From: Diplolepis rosae
Taxonomy: Eukaryota > Arthropoda > Insecta > Hymenoptera > Diplolepididae
Length of the DNA stretch: 64,000 nt
Direction: 5' to 3'
NCBI GenBank assembly: GCA_030998225.1
Contig: JAPYXD010000581.1
Span: 4,278,001-4,342,000 of the forward strand
In this document: positions 44,113 through 55,275 of the stretch, piece by piece
Layout of the letters: every line of letters begins with the position of its first letter
Numbering within the stretch: position 1 is the stretch's first letter
The notes under the pieces: generated by a model
What the model saw: only the letters and a program-made list of their open reading frames with translations
Database searches by the model: none
What the model was told of the DNA's origin: nothing
Program-made: the position numbers and the translations under genes

Positions 44113-46211
44113 ATAATTGAATATCTAACAAAATTATATAATTTTCAACAAAATAATAGAACTTACAAAAATTCAATGACTTTTCAAAAGAATTAACGAA
44201 GTTTCACGAAAATTTATGAATTTTCCACGCAACTTTATAGTTTTTCAAAAAATTGATAAATTAAAAAAAAAGAATTTTGTAACATGATCAATTAATTAAA
44301 AAAAAAAAATCATGAACATCCGACAACATTATCGAACTTCCATTATAGTGAATGGATTTTCAAAAAAATTGACGAATTTTTATCAAAATTAATAAATTTT
44401 CCATGAAAATTTATAATTTTTCAAAAAATTAATGAATTTTCAACATAATTGATGAATGACTCATCAACTTTGCTGAAATTGCATTAAAGTTGCGAAGTTT
44501 TTTCTCTGTAACAATTCTGTTATGTAAATATTTTGTTTTTTCAGTAACTTAATAAAACTCTCTTATTATTATTATTATCATTATTATTTGTTAAAAATTC
44601 ATTAATTGTATTGCAAGTTTCATTGAATGTGTTGAAAGTTAATTAGAACGGATAAAGTAACAAAAGTCACTTTTTATTTCAAAATCATGACTATACTAAC
44701 TTTTATTTTAAAAAGTGACCTCAGAGACTCATTGAAACAAGGACAACATAAAAAAGCATGGATTCATATAAATTAAATTAAAATTTTTCTTTATCAATTG
44801 AAAAAAGGTGAATGAGGTGAAAAATTATAAAAATAGGTGAAAACAGGTGAATAAGTAAAGACCTGCGATGACTGCTATGTGAACATTTATGTAAACATTT
44901 TATGAAAATTTTACTGAAATTGGTTAAACAGTTACCGAGAAAAATGTACCGATGGGTAACAAAAAGTGGTTTTAAAGGAGAGTAGTTTTTTCTAACGGAA
45001 AGTCCACTGGAGGCTAATGTTGAATTCAATTTTCAAAAACCATAACTCCCATTCTACTCATCTAATTCCAATTTCTTCCACTAAACTGTTTGTAATTTCA
45101 AGTAGAATAAATAAAAAATGAAAACGAAGAATCAAATTTTTTGACATTTTTTCGGATCTCTCCCATTAAACCTTTCGAAACGGATGGTCTAAACATAGTA
45201 AATAAGTTTTTATTCTTTTAGTTAAAAAAATATACAACCGATTTTTATAAATCTTGGTATATGGTGTTTTTGAGGTCACTGAATTCAAAAATGACCTCGG
45301 AATCTTAATATTCAAAATTGCGGATCCAATTCGATGACCAAATCAATAGCTATTGATGCGATTGGATATTGTTTCCTTTATTAGCACGAATCCTGCTACA
45401 CTTTATGTTTGTCAGTTCTCAGTTCTCGACGCTTATTAAAGTTATTTTTCCATTATTTAGGAAAATTTACTAAAGTTGTTTACGGAAAAATTGACAAAAT
45501 TTATGACCCGAACACTTTGGAAAAAATGTTTACAATATACATTGTCATGCAGTGAAACATTAATTTAACAAAAATCAAATTTTATAACCTATATCTAAAA
45601 ACTACCGAAGAATTTTCAACTCAGAAGTAAGTGAAACTGATTGTTTGGTTTCTTGAAATTTCCTACATTTTCAATAATTTCAGAATCTAATGATTATGTT
45701 TTTAAATAAATGACGGTACACTATAAAAACTATACACACCTTTCCCGTAAATTTTGTAGGCTGAATTCTCCATTTTGTACAAAAAAATCTTCGTTTTCCA
45801 AATGATTGAGAATTTTTCTATTATTTTGGACAAATAATTTTTTTTAAGACGTTGACTGCCAAATACAGTCAAAGAATCGATTTCTTCAGGATTTGGAGTC
45901 ACGTAATTTAAATCCGCATTCAGAATTTTAAAATTTTGCAATTCAAAATGATATATTCAGAATTTTGAAAATCCTTCGCTGCAAGTAAAATTCATTTCAT
46001 AAAGGTTTTTGAGGTCGTTAGATTCAAATCTGACCCCAAAATTTTTATCACATTACTTTTTCGTAACATTGTTTGTCGTCTTGAAATTAAAACCTCTAGA
46101 GTTAGATTTGGTTTAAGCAACCCTAAGAAACTTGATGGACCATGTTTTTGATGCTTTATTAGACAGAAAGTCTCCATGAAAAGAAATGTTAAGAATAGAC
46201 AAATAGAGGAT
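44113..46211. other. A+T-rich stretch: word repeats, ATT microsatellite, shared dispersed segments
   Basis: 44113-44470 repeats AATTTTCAACAAAAT words like 42826-43297. 44560-44590 is a short ATT/ATC microsatellite. TTTTTGAGGTCACTGAATTC at 45268 and TTTTTGAGGTCGTTAGATTC at 46005 are two copies of an unnamed dispersed sequence. No gene recognised. Confidence 0.45.
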
Positions 46212-47155
46212 AAACTTCCGGAAAGCACTTACCTCGGATAGATTTGAAACTCACTATTCCCGCGCATTTTGAGGCGCTGATAACGAACATGTTGATGAAA
46301 ATACCCGCAAATTCGATTTTCAAGTCGAAACTAAAAAAAAATGGTTTTAACAAGTTTTTTTTATTTTATGTTGATAAATATTGATCTAGGAAAAAAATAT
46401 TCCCCATAAAAGTTGTAGCAGATAAAAAGATGCATCTTTAACGTTCTACACATTTTTACCCTAAAACCATTATTTTTCAAGAAAAATAAAATTAAATGGA
46501 TTCAAATAGACAGGCACACGATGGAGAGTTTTTCTCAATTCGAATCATCCCCTATTAAATGTATCACTAATTTTCACGGAAACTATCAATGGTAGAAAAA
46601 AATGCATGGAACAAAAAATGTGAGTCTTGATGAGGTCTACCAGTTATATTCGGAACATTTTTCGAAAGCTCGCATATTGGTTGAGGTAAACGCAAACAAC
46701 CATGGTTTTCATGGTTTTGTTTATGGCTTCACCATGAAAATCGACTAGTCGGAAATTTTCACAATTATATTCGTAATCAGCGCATAAAAATACGTAAACA
46801 TGGGGAGTTTGATGGAAATCAGAAGGTTCACCTATTCGGAACTGCACCCTTAATGGGTTTTGGTAGTTTTATTTATTCTCATTTTTCTCGAAAAATAATA
46901 GTTTTAGGAAAAAAGTGTATAGAACATTAAAGATAGATCTTTTCATCCGCTATAAATTTTGTGGTAAATATTTTTTTTCTAGATCAATATTTACCGTCAT
47001 AAAATGAAAAAACTTGTTAAAAACATTTATTTTTATTTTTAACCTTGAAAATCAAATTTACAGGTATTTTCATCATCATATTCGTAATCAGCGCCTTAAA
47101 ATACGTGAGCATTATATGTTTCAAATTAATCGGAGGTAAGTGCTTTCCGGAAGTG
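46212..47155. repeat. ~940-bp hairpin element, TTCCGGAAAGCACTTACC ends
   Basis: The left arm 46216-46495 begins TTCCGGAAAGCACTTACCTC, and the right arm 46870-47148 ends GAGGTAAGTGCTTTCCGGAA. The arms match through GCGCTGATAACGAA/TTCGTAATCAGCGC, GATAAATATTGATCTAG/CTAGATCAATATTTACC and CCTAAAACCATTATTTTTC/GAAAAATAATAGTTTTAGG. A loop of about 370 bp carries an extra related segment (ATTCGTAATCAGCGCATAAA at 46770). Confidence 0.8.
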
Positions 47156-48145
47156 CGCCCCAAATAAATAGTAATACTATTATTAATAAATATGTATTTA
47201 CGAAAACATAACATTCAGTTTATAAAAGACACTTCAATAATTTAGAATGATAAATTTCGCAGGAAAAGAAATTAACTTTTTCACTGAAAGCTAACAAGAC
47301 TGCAGGAAATATAATATTAAGGAAGATCTGACAGGTGTGTTACATTATGTGATTACATAAGGGACACCCTGTACTTTGTCGTGCTCAGAACTCGCGTGCC
47401 ACGACCGCGACTACAGAAACAAACGAGCTGTAAACTTCCCAAGTAAGTTTTCCCCGCAACCCTAGTTTTCGTAGAGTAGGGCGTGTTCAACGCTTACAAA
47501 GAATTTAATTAGTCCAAATTTTTGGATCTTTTAAGTTATTAAGTAATAAGTGTATAGGTTTGTTTGTCAAAGAGACTTTTCAAAAATTTTATAAATTAGT
47601 TGCATCATAAAAGAATTTCTAAAATATTTTAAAACATCGAATCAATTTTCATGACTGTCTACTTTCGAGTTATAACATAGTCAATCGTATTGGTTGGAAT
47701 TCATATCTCTGGGCAGAATCTACGCATGAACCAGGCTAAATACCATACATGCTAGAATAACCACGAATGAGGGTTTCGATCGCCTAAGCATTCCTTTCCT
47801 AATTAGCTTTTGGTATTTCACCGAGGGAAATTGAATTGAGATCGCAGCAACGGCTAAAATCGCATATCCGTTTATTCAGGTGCTATTCCCTGAATACTGT
47901 TCTTCTTTTTTCAAAAACGACCACTGACCACGCGAGAAATTCTGGAACTAGAAACGCTCGACTCACCAATCTCACAATGCTTGAAACCATAAAACCTTAA
48001 AGTGACTGTGGTGACACGAGATAATTGACATTTTACTAAAGTTTATGTAAAATCTCGGATTTACGAAAACGAAATTGTTATTCACTATTGTTATTATTAT
48101 TAAATGTATATGTTTTACAATCCAAATTAATTTTTGATCGCCATA
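47156..48145. other. Unassigned sequence
   Basis: No gene. ATAAGGGACACCCTGTAC at 47357 looks like a transposon-end motif seen in insects, but I found no inverted partner. 47390-47480 is less A+T-rich. Confidence 0.4.
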
Positions 48146-48149
48146 CACT

Positions 48150-49080
48150 GAGTTGTAGGTGTCGTTTTGCGTGCGGAAAGTTGGTTTTTCCCGCACTAGT
48201 GCGGCAAAATTTTAGGTGTGCGGAAAATTAAAACAAACTTGGAATTTTACCGCACTAGTGCGGAAAAATCAACTTTCCACATGCAAAACGACGCTGACAA
48301 GGCTAACTTTCGGTATACAGCGAACAAAAAATATCGTTCGTATCACATGCGGAACGTATTTTGAAGTACGAGGGAGTCGCTTCGGCCCTCGTTGCGACAC
48401 GCCCTTGCGTTAAACTACGCCTTTCCGCACTTAATACGAAATATTCTTAATCACATTGAAAATGTGCGCCAACCATGACATTCCCGCACTTAAATATGCG
48501 GGAATATTGATTCCTGCTTACCATCTGTTGCGCACATTTTTCGGTGCACTAAGTGCGAACTCCACGCACAGTATGGCATAATAGAATACTTCGTATCAAG
48601 TGCGGAAAGGCGTATTTAAATTTACCGAAAGTTAGCCGAGTCGATCTCGTTTTGAGTGCGAAAAGTTGATTTTTCCGCACTAGTATGGTAAAATGTTAAG
48701 TTTATTTTAATTTTCCGCATAATTAAAATTTTTCCGCACTAGTGCGGAAAAATAAACTTTCCGCACGCAAAAAGACACCAAGAAGGTTAACTTTCGGTAT
48801 ACAGCGAACAAAAAATATCGCTCGTATCACATGCGGAACGTATTTTAACGCAAGAGCGAGTCGCGACGAGGGCCAAGGCGAGTTAATACGAAATATACTA
48901 TTTTGCAACATTGTACGGAAAGTTCGCAATTCCGCACCAAAAAATGTTTCAAAATGGCATATTCTCAATCACATTGAAAATGTACATTCCCGCACGCTTA
49001 AGTATGCGGGAATATTGATTCCTGCTATCTTTCGGTGTACGGGGAACAAAAAATATCATTCGTATCACGTACCGCGACAA
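48150..49080. repeat. Tandem pair of CCGCACTAGTGCGG hairpin elements (~480-bp unit)
   Basis: Unit 1 starts near 48162 and unit 2 near 48645. Each starts with a hairpin (GTTTTGCGTGCGGAAAGTTG and its complement) around CCGCACTAGTGCGG, exact at 48191-48204, 48250-48263 and 48734-48747. Each continues with ACTTTCGGTATACAGCGAAC and CGTATCACATGCGGAACG, then G+C-rich words (GTGCGG, CGAGTCGC). Open frames in the region are repeat artefacts. Confidence 0.8.
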
Positions 49081-50396
49081 TGAATCGAACCCCGAAAAAA
49101 TATCTTAAGAAACATTGATCCTGCTCCTAGAAGAAGATAGATATTTGTCATACACAAATTCTCATGGAAACCCATTTTCAAAATATTTGGGACAAACTAT
49201 TTTATTGGGCTGGACATCAGTAATTTAAGGGATTTTCTGTTAAAAGAATAAAAAATGATTTTGAAAATTTTAGGAGTTAGATTGTTTTTTCATAATAGCA
49301 TTCATTTGGAATATTCAAATTTGCAGTCCGTCCAGGAACGAGAGTGATTTAATTTATATTCACACGAACTGTATTAGGTGCCAATGGTGTAAATTTTTCT
49401 CTACGTAGTTGTGTTTAACTGGCGCCGGAGGCATATGTCCGCTCGAACGGATGTAGTCAATAAACGGGTTCTTTTTAATTATTTCTTGTTAAGAAAGTAT
49501 ATAAAAATTTAAGAATCTCTATCTAAATTACCCCTCTGAAGAATGTTTCAATCATCTTTGAGGAGGAAATGAAATCATTCGTGAAATATATTACTAAGAA
49601 ACAGTAACTATTTCAAAAATAAAAAAGTAATTGAGTACAATTTTTGCATAAATTGAAAACTTCTTGAAGACAATTCTTTGAAATAAGTAACTAATAATAA
49701 AATAACAAATTGCTCAATAAATCTAACATTTTAAAAAATTCCAAATAAAAAAGTAATAATTTTATATGTAAATAAGAGTCCGTAAATTTTACCATATTTT
49801 CATTAAATATTTGTGGATTTAATTACAAAAGCTGTATCGAATATTTTAATGTTTTTATTTCCATCTTCCTACTCATCAGTGAAAAATATCAATTATCTCC
49901 AATACAGAGTTATAGTCGAGGAAAATTAATACCTCCAGTTATTGAACAACTTTCGACTAATAAACAATTTCCCATGTTATTAATCTTCTCCCAAAAACAA
50001 ACGCCATGAACATTTATTAAAACACAAAAATTTTATTATTCAAACAAATCCCAATTGATGAAGGGAGTAAAAAAACTTAATTATATCGAATAAAAAGTGT
50101 ATTAAACCAGGTATCTGACTAATAACTAGCGTGTATTTACTTTATAAATAGACCTTTGATGCCCTTTTTTGTCTTTTTAGTACAAAAAATAAATTTTAGG
50201 TATAACTTTTGTATAACTTTCCAGACTATAATTGCAATTACCGACGTCACATGATCCGGTTGATCAGATATGTTTTAATAGGGACGCAATTGTTTGAAAT
50301 TTTCTAATAAGATATACTTCACGCTTAAAAAATTCCAAATCCGTTAAATCGGAATGATAAAAGCGCGAACTGTAGAAAAGTTTATGAATAAAAAAA
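49081..50396. other. Unassigned A+T-rich sequence
   Basis: Nothing recognised. GAATCGAACCCCG at 49082 resembles a tRNA T-arm in reverse, but no tRNA can be built around it. Confidence 0.4.
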
Positions 50397-50696
50397 TTAA
50401 AAAGAAACGAACATACCATCATACGATAATTGATACACGGAAACACGAATGGCTTCAATCAGTACCAGCTTCCCAACCCATGAGCGACGAATGAAAAAAC
50501 CGATGACCAAGCAGCGATCGATGTCGCTGATTCGTTGATAACCTGCGTTTCTTTTCACTTGGTGATTTAACAGAAAAATAGTCAATGTCGCGATATTTAT
50601 CCATTCGGTCAGATTTCCCGCCGGAATGGGAGTTTGGTGAATTCTAGAATATTCTCGTGTAAAAGTTCGTCCTGTGTCGACAACAGATCTTATCAA
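50397..50696 (-). CDS. Possible internal or first exon, unidentified
   Basis: A minus-strand frame open for 99 codons lies in a block clearly less A+T-rich than its surroundings. The better part reads IHQTPIPAGNLTEWINIATL, TIFLLNHQVKRNAGY, DIDRCLVIGFFIRRSWVGKL and ends SVYQLSYDG directly at a consensus donor G|GTATGT (50416-50411). Composition and donor are compatible with a real exon, but no family is recognised and no upstream acceptor is obvious. It may equally be untranslated exon or promoter-proximal sequence. The short plus-strand frame at 50634-50834 overlaps it in part and is not supported. Confidence 0.25.
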   Translation of the reverse strand: MIRSVVDTGRTFTREYSRIHQTPIPAGNLTEWINIATLTIFLLNHQVKRNAGYQRISDIDRCLVIGFFIRRSWVGKLVLIEAIRVSVYQLSYDGMFVSF

Positions 50697-51404
50697 GTTC
50701 GTGAGGTGAACCTACCGATAAATTATGAACACAGTAGTCCTGAATACCTAATGCTTTGGCTAGTGGTATTTACCTCCATGTGGATCTGCACACAGAACAT
50801 GTCCCATGAAGGGAAAGAAGGGCAAAATTTGTAGCACGACAAAGTTAAATATTGATAAAACGAAAGAGAGACAAGAGCCAAAGTTCGTCGACTCTTGGAA
50901 AAATACAACCGTACAAACAGACCTTGTTAGAGTTGTAAAATGAAACCCTTAAAAGGTACACTAGGGATTTTCGTTTTGAAATATACACTAGAAGAAAAAT
51001 CTTAGAAAATTTTCCCCATAATTAATAGGACGCTACTTTTTACCAAATTTCTTGAATTTTTCTTCAAACTTGGTAGACAATTACCCTAAAGACTTGGAAT
51101 TATAAGAATTCCCCAGGTAGTAAATCACTAAACGTTTTAAGGGCATGTAATACTTAGGAAATTAGCAAATTGCATTCATTTTAGGTTTCTGATTTTGTTT
51201 ACAAAATTTGGGAAATGTTAAAGATAAAAATGGACATAGATAGACTACTTTTAGTTTCAAAAATGAAAGAGTTCAATTTTAGCAAAATATAGCGAAATTT
51301 TTTTTTCATTATCAAACTCAAAAGTTTGTTCGGTTAAATTTACTAAAACTAATCGGTTGAAAAATTTCCGGTTAAAATGACTAAAATTTTAGTTTATATC
51401 ACCA
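50697..51404. other. Unassigned sequence
   Basis: No gene. TTTTAAGGGCATGTAATACTT at 51136 resembles TTAAGGGCATGTGATACTTG at 54067, so an edge of that palindromic repeat family may be present. Confidence 0.35.
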
Positions 51405-51544
51405 GAAAAATTGTTTACTTATTACGGTTACAAAATTCTGATTATATACATTCTGATATTATTATTCCAGATAATGTTAGAGGAAAATATAGTAAAAGTA
51501 GTTTCAAGATACGCCGTTGGCAGCGTTACTGTCTACATAATCTG

Positions 51545-51909
51545 TAAGGATTCTCTAGGGAAGGATGGGACAATGTTCCCCCACTGAGCCCTCCGAAATG
51601 ACAATTGGATCGGAAGTGACGTCATAGACATAGTTGATCGCCTAAGAAAACAACAAAGGGCGCACGTTTTGAAGTTAGTTTTAGGGGCGAATACACTTTT
51701 CTATATATAATATGCATCACAATGAATCAGTTATGATGCATATATCATAAATAGATACTTATTAAACGAATATACTCACATTCGTTATAAATTACTGAAA
51801 AAAAAACATAACCGCTTAACACTTAACCGGAACTCTCCAACAAACTCTGCTCGACCAATCCGTATTAGGCACGGGGTTTGTCCTATCCTTCCCTAGAGGA
51901 TCCTTACTT
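51545..51909. mobile_element. 365-bp TIR element with ~10-bp target duplication
   Basis: Left end TAAGGATTCTCTAGGGAAGG; right end in reverse complement TAAGGATCCTCTAGGGAAGG, then AT(G/A)GGACAA. Flanks ACATAATCTG (51535-51544) and ACACAATCTG (51910-51919) look like one duplicated target. The uninterrupted sequence at 4403-4420 supports this. A duplication of 8-10 bp would fit hAT- or P-like elements (inference). G+C-richer inside. Confidence 0.8.
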
Positions 51910-51962
51910 ACACAATCTGGCACCTTTTCGTTTTTTGCTATACATGCATGCTTCGGAATTTA

Positions 51963-52047
51963 GACTCTTGAGAGGCAGCTCCCACCACGCCACCTTCCCA
52001 CTGAGTCAGTGGGAAGGTGGCATGGTGCGGGCTGCCCCTCAAGAGTC
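51963..52047. repeat. 85-bp near-perfect hairpin in the SAM-like element
   Basis: GACTCTTGAGAGGCAGCTCC and CACCACGCCACCTTCCCACTG pair with CAGTGGGAAGGTGGCATGGTG and GGCTGCCCCTCAAGAGTC, with a loop of about 3 bases at 52005. Copy 1 (4298-4340) keeps only one arm, so the hairpin was lost there or the arm was duplicated here. Confidence 0.85.
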
Positions 52048-52215
52048 AAAATGCCGAGGCTTGTATACATGTTGATACCGGTTTCCTGTTAGTTATGTTG
52101 TGTATTAGGTCGTTTGCAAAAACAAGTGAAAATATGAAAACAAGATAGTGTCCAAAGGAATCGTAAAAATCTCATCGCGTCTTGTCTCGAATTATTCTTA
52201 GAAAGTTTCAAAGAA

Positions 52216-52282
52216 ATGGAGAATAAAGTGTACAAAGTGTTAAGTAAGTGGAAGTTAGATAACTTAAAGGAAAAATTTGAAG
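52216..52282 (+). CDS. Short first exon, SAM-like N-terminus (second copy)
   Basis: ATG at 52216, 22 codons (MENKVYKVLSKWKLDNLKE, then KFE), then donor AG|GTAAAT at 52282/52283. It corresponds codon for codon to 2029-2095 on the minus strand. Differences are mostly single-base and conservative (Glu/Lys, Arg/Lys, Ala/Val), as expected for a frame once under selection. SAM-like helix pattern; the assignment is tentative. No following exon was found in the next several kilobases. Confidence 0.5.
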
Positions 52283-52429
52283 GTAAATAAATTTATAGAT
52301 TATAGATTTATATGTATTCAAATGTACATTTTTAATAATAATATTAACAAAAAAAAATAGTTCAATAATAAATATAAATTTTTTCATTTTGAAAATTATA
52401 ATTCCCACATCTTGAAATCATTATTTATT

Positions 52430-53540
52430 TTCAAGGTTATGTTAGCATTCAACTGGGAAATTTTAGTAAATTTAACTAGGAATATGGTAATATTAAATGG
52501 ACTAAATTAATTAAATTTATCGAAATAAAACCACGACGGTAATGAGAAATTTGTTACTAGAAAAATTACGGTGATATCAGCTAGAAAATTTTATTACATT
52601 AACTGGAATAAAAGATCAAAACAACCGAAAAGTTTTTATTAGAATTTTAAACATTTTTAACCAGAATTGCTAGTACGGCTCTCAGTAAAGTTGCTGTTGT
52701 TTTTAATTGTTGTTTTAATCCGAATTTTTCCTCAGTACCATTTTGCAAATTTGTAAAACAAAATTTTATGTATTTTGAACACAAACTTGTAGAAAATTGA
52801 CCGGATTGCTCACATGAACTATTAGAAATTAGAATTAGAAAATTTTATTGATTTTAAGTTTCTACATGCTTGCGTCCAAAATACATAAAATTTTGTTTTG
52901 GAAAAATGCAGTCACTTATAATGTTGTTGTGATAACTACCTTTAACAGTTGGTATACCAAGAAATTTAGTTGCAGTAATGAACAAAACTAGTCAAAACTT
53001 CTATTTCCAGTTGTGACAACTACATTCTCTGGTTAAAAATGTCTTCAACTAGAAAATTGATGTACTGTAACTACAATGAAAGATTTTAGGCAAACGGAAA
53101 TTCAGGTTGTAGTCACCGGAAAATCACGTACACTACCGCGGCAATTTTAAAAAATTTCCTGGTTGCTGTAACCAGAAATCTTAGTCGTGTCGTCCAGATT
53201 GGCACCGTTGAAATTTTTCTGCGCAGGCACATAAAGTATTGAATGCTTCATTGATCCCGTCATAGTGATCGCTGTGTGATTTTGTTTTTCATCAATTATC
53301 ATCAGCAATAACATTGCCACCAATAGTAAATAATATTCGTTATTAACTATCATTCGTTTTGAATTATCGTAATGGGAACAAAAATCACGTGAAGTTAAAC
53401 ATAACCTTAAAATTTCTTTTTGTACAATCTGACAACTAATATTTCTGGTAATTGCAACCGGAAATTTCGGTGATCACAACTTGAAATTCAAATTTCTTCT
53501 CAACCTGAGACTTTTAGTTGAAGACAATTCAAACTACACC
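52430..53540. repeat. Degenerate word array, CTGGTTnnnnTAACCAGAAA type
   Basis: Words such as AACCAGAAATTT, ACTAGAAAATTT, CCGGAAATTTCGG and their complements recur every 20-60 bases. The clearest palindrome is ATTTCCTGGTTGCTG followed by TAACCAGAAAT at 53154-53179. The same words occur at 51350-51480, inside the SAM-like element, so this may be the decayed body or subterminal repeat of that element. Confidence 0.5.
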
Positions 53541-53604
53541 AATCAGGTTACTATGACCTGGAATTTCTACCTGTGTACCATTCCCCAAGTTTTAAAAACA
53601 AAAT

Positions 53605-54150
53605 TTAATGTTTTTTGAACTTAAACATGTAGAAACTGAACCAACTTGTCCACACGAACTTGTTATTTTTCTCAAGTATCACATACCCTTAAGGCCATAT
53701 CTTACTTATACGATCTCTACCCTACCGATACTTTTTTTCCCCCTTCGCATTTCCACATTAACCAGTCAGCTGTATTTGATGACTATATCCGTCATAGAGA
53801 AATGGCCAAAAAGGGGTCACCACAGCTGACTGGTTAATTGAGATATCGAGTTGAAACTTTAAGTAATTAAGTAAAAAGCATTGAGGAACCTTTATCTGGT
53901 CCAAATTTTTTAAAATTACAGTTATGAATATTTAGGAGCGGATAAATGTTCCTTAGTGTTTTTTTTTAATTGCTCAAAGTTCCAATCGGGTATCTCAATT
54001 AATGTGGAAATGCAAAGGGCGAAAAAAGTGTCGGTAAGGTAGGGATCGGATAAATGAAACATGACCTTAAGGGCATGTGATACTTGAAAAAAGTAGTAAG
54101 TTTATGTGGTTTGTGTGAACAAACTTGATCCAATTTATAGACGTTTTTTT
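53605..54150. repeat. Palindromic repeat holding a TTAA element pair
   Basis: Outer arms CTCAAGTATCACATACCC and GGGCATGTGATACTTGA flank TTAA at 53689-53692 and 54067-54070. Inside, GGCCATATCTTACTTATAC through GCATTTCCACATTAA pairs with TTAATGTGGAAATGC through GTAGGGATCGG. The left arm is interrupted by the 72-bp element 53762-53833. Confidence 0.75.
53762..53833. mobile_element. 72-bp TTAA micro-element
   Basis: TTAA 53758-53761 and 53834-53837. Inverted ends CCAGTCAGCTG (11 bp, exact). The opposite arm of the surrounding palindrome preserves the empty site (ATCTCAATTAATGTGGAAAT, single TTAA 53999-54002). This is exceptionally short for a transposed unit. CC next to TTAA is piggyBac-like. 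Confidence 0.9.
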
Positions 54151-54674
54151 TTGCTTAAATACGTCTGGTTAACATCAAGTTTCTTGTTTATGACCTTAAA
54201 AACAAAATAATACTACATGCATTAGTTATTAAGGGTCAATATAAATCCTAATTTTAATATTCTCTAAAATCTTGGTGAAATATATTTTACCCACAGTATC
54301 TCACATTGAAATGCTAATAAATATTTGAATACTATTGAACTTTTGAATGCCTTTGATTTAAAAATAATAACTCCTTCAATTACGGAATTCATCAAACAAC
54401 GAACTGAAGTTTTGTTACGACAAAACTTTTCCAAGTTGAAATTTTTGCACATTTACAAGAAGCTTGAAATCTAGATATCTAGAAAATGTGCGTTCTAAAA
54501 CTTCAAATGTGTTTTTCTAGAAATAACGTTTATGAAAACGGTGTACATAGTACCTTTTACAATTTTCATCCGATTGTTCTGTAATTTTTATGGGATGTTA
54601 ATAAATATATTGTTTATCAGATGTCTTGACGGTTTTAAAAAATAACAAATATATTTTTATACATAAATTAATAA
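54151..54674. other. Unassigned A+T-rich sequence
   Basis: Nothing recognised. Confidence 0.4.
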
Positions 54675-54677
54675 ATA

Positions 54678-54750
54678 CAGTCGAGATTCCCTCCAACGAG
54701 CGTTCCTTTATAAAGCGCCTCACTGTTCCCTACAGTGTACTACCCTACTG
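54678..54750. mobile_element. Possible fragment of a pogo-like MITE
   Basis: TA plus CAGTCGAGATTCCCTCCAAC resembles the end CAGTCGGGACTCGTTTATCG at 34111, and GCGTTCC and TATAAAGCGCCTC keep a similar order. There is no right end; it runs into GC-hairpin copy 6. Confidence 0.4.
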
Positions 54751-54754
54751 TTCT

Positions 54755-55275
54755 CTGTCTGTCTGTCTGTCTGTCTGTAGTAGGTCGTGTGCGGCATAAC
54801 TCTCGATAGAATTATCAGATTGAATTGAGCTTTGGCACACTTTATCGGAGCCGAAAAAGTAAGGACAAGTTCGTTAACCAGCCACATCCAATTAAAATTG
54901 AGGAACAGGATGTATACTTTATGTTTTGATTTTTAATATTTAAAAAATTCGATTTTTTTAACCAAAATATGTGAGATACGAAATAAGCATTGTTCTGCAA
55001 AATCGTTTCCTTAAATAAAGTCTACGATTGTTTTTCCTTTTTTAGATATTTGGAAGGAAATAAATTATTTAAATCATGTAATTTATTAAAAAGTTACTGA
55101 AATGTATACAGAAAATCGAGCGCGAAGCGCGAGTGTCATGATGAGAATGTGTTCCTTAAGGCCGATAGAGCCTTAAGTAAATTGAATTTCCTATTTTACT
55201 TAAACTGAAAAAGAAATTTAGTAAATTTGAGAAAATGAGTAATTTACATCATCTTTAATATTATAAAATAACATA
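54755..55275 (+). mobile_element. GC-hairpin family, copy 6 (internally deleted)
   Basis: TCTG microsatellite at 54755-54780, then GTCGTGTGCGGCATAACTC and the following ~130 bp as in copies 1-2. It then jumps at 54902 from AAAATTGAGG to AACAGGATGTATACTTTATG and continues to CGAGCGCGAAGCGCGAG (55118) and CTTAAGGCCGATAGAGCC. The left terminus and distal hairpin block are missing. Confidence 0.8.

Larger units (their letters stand above)
51405..52300 (+). mobile_element. SAM-like-exon element, copy 2 (empty of mariner)
   Basis: Reverse complement of the host parts 1983-2214 and 4260-4535. It reads CCTGTTAGTTATGTTGTG at 52093 without interruption, which gives the pre-insertion sequence for mariner 1. 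It carries its own nested insertion (51545-51909) and keeps a complete hairpin (51963-52047) of which copy 1 has only half. The outer ends are approximate. Confidence 0.75.

Noticed and set aside
47340..47380. ATAAGGGACACCCTGTAC as a transposon terminus
   Set aside because: No inverted partner or target duplication found within several kilobases.
49070..49110. tRNA-like T-arm on the minus strand (GGGGTTCGATTC)
   Set aside because: No A box, anticodon stem or acceptor stem can be formed around it at the right spacing.
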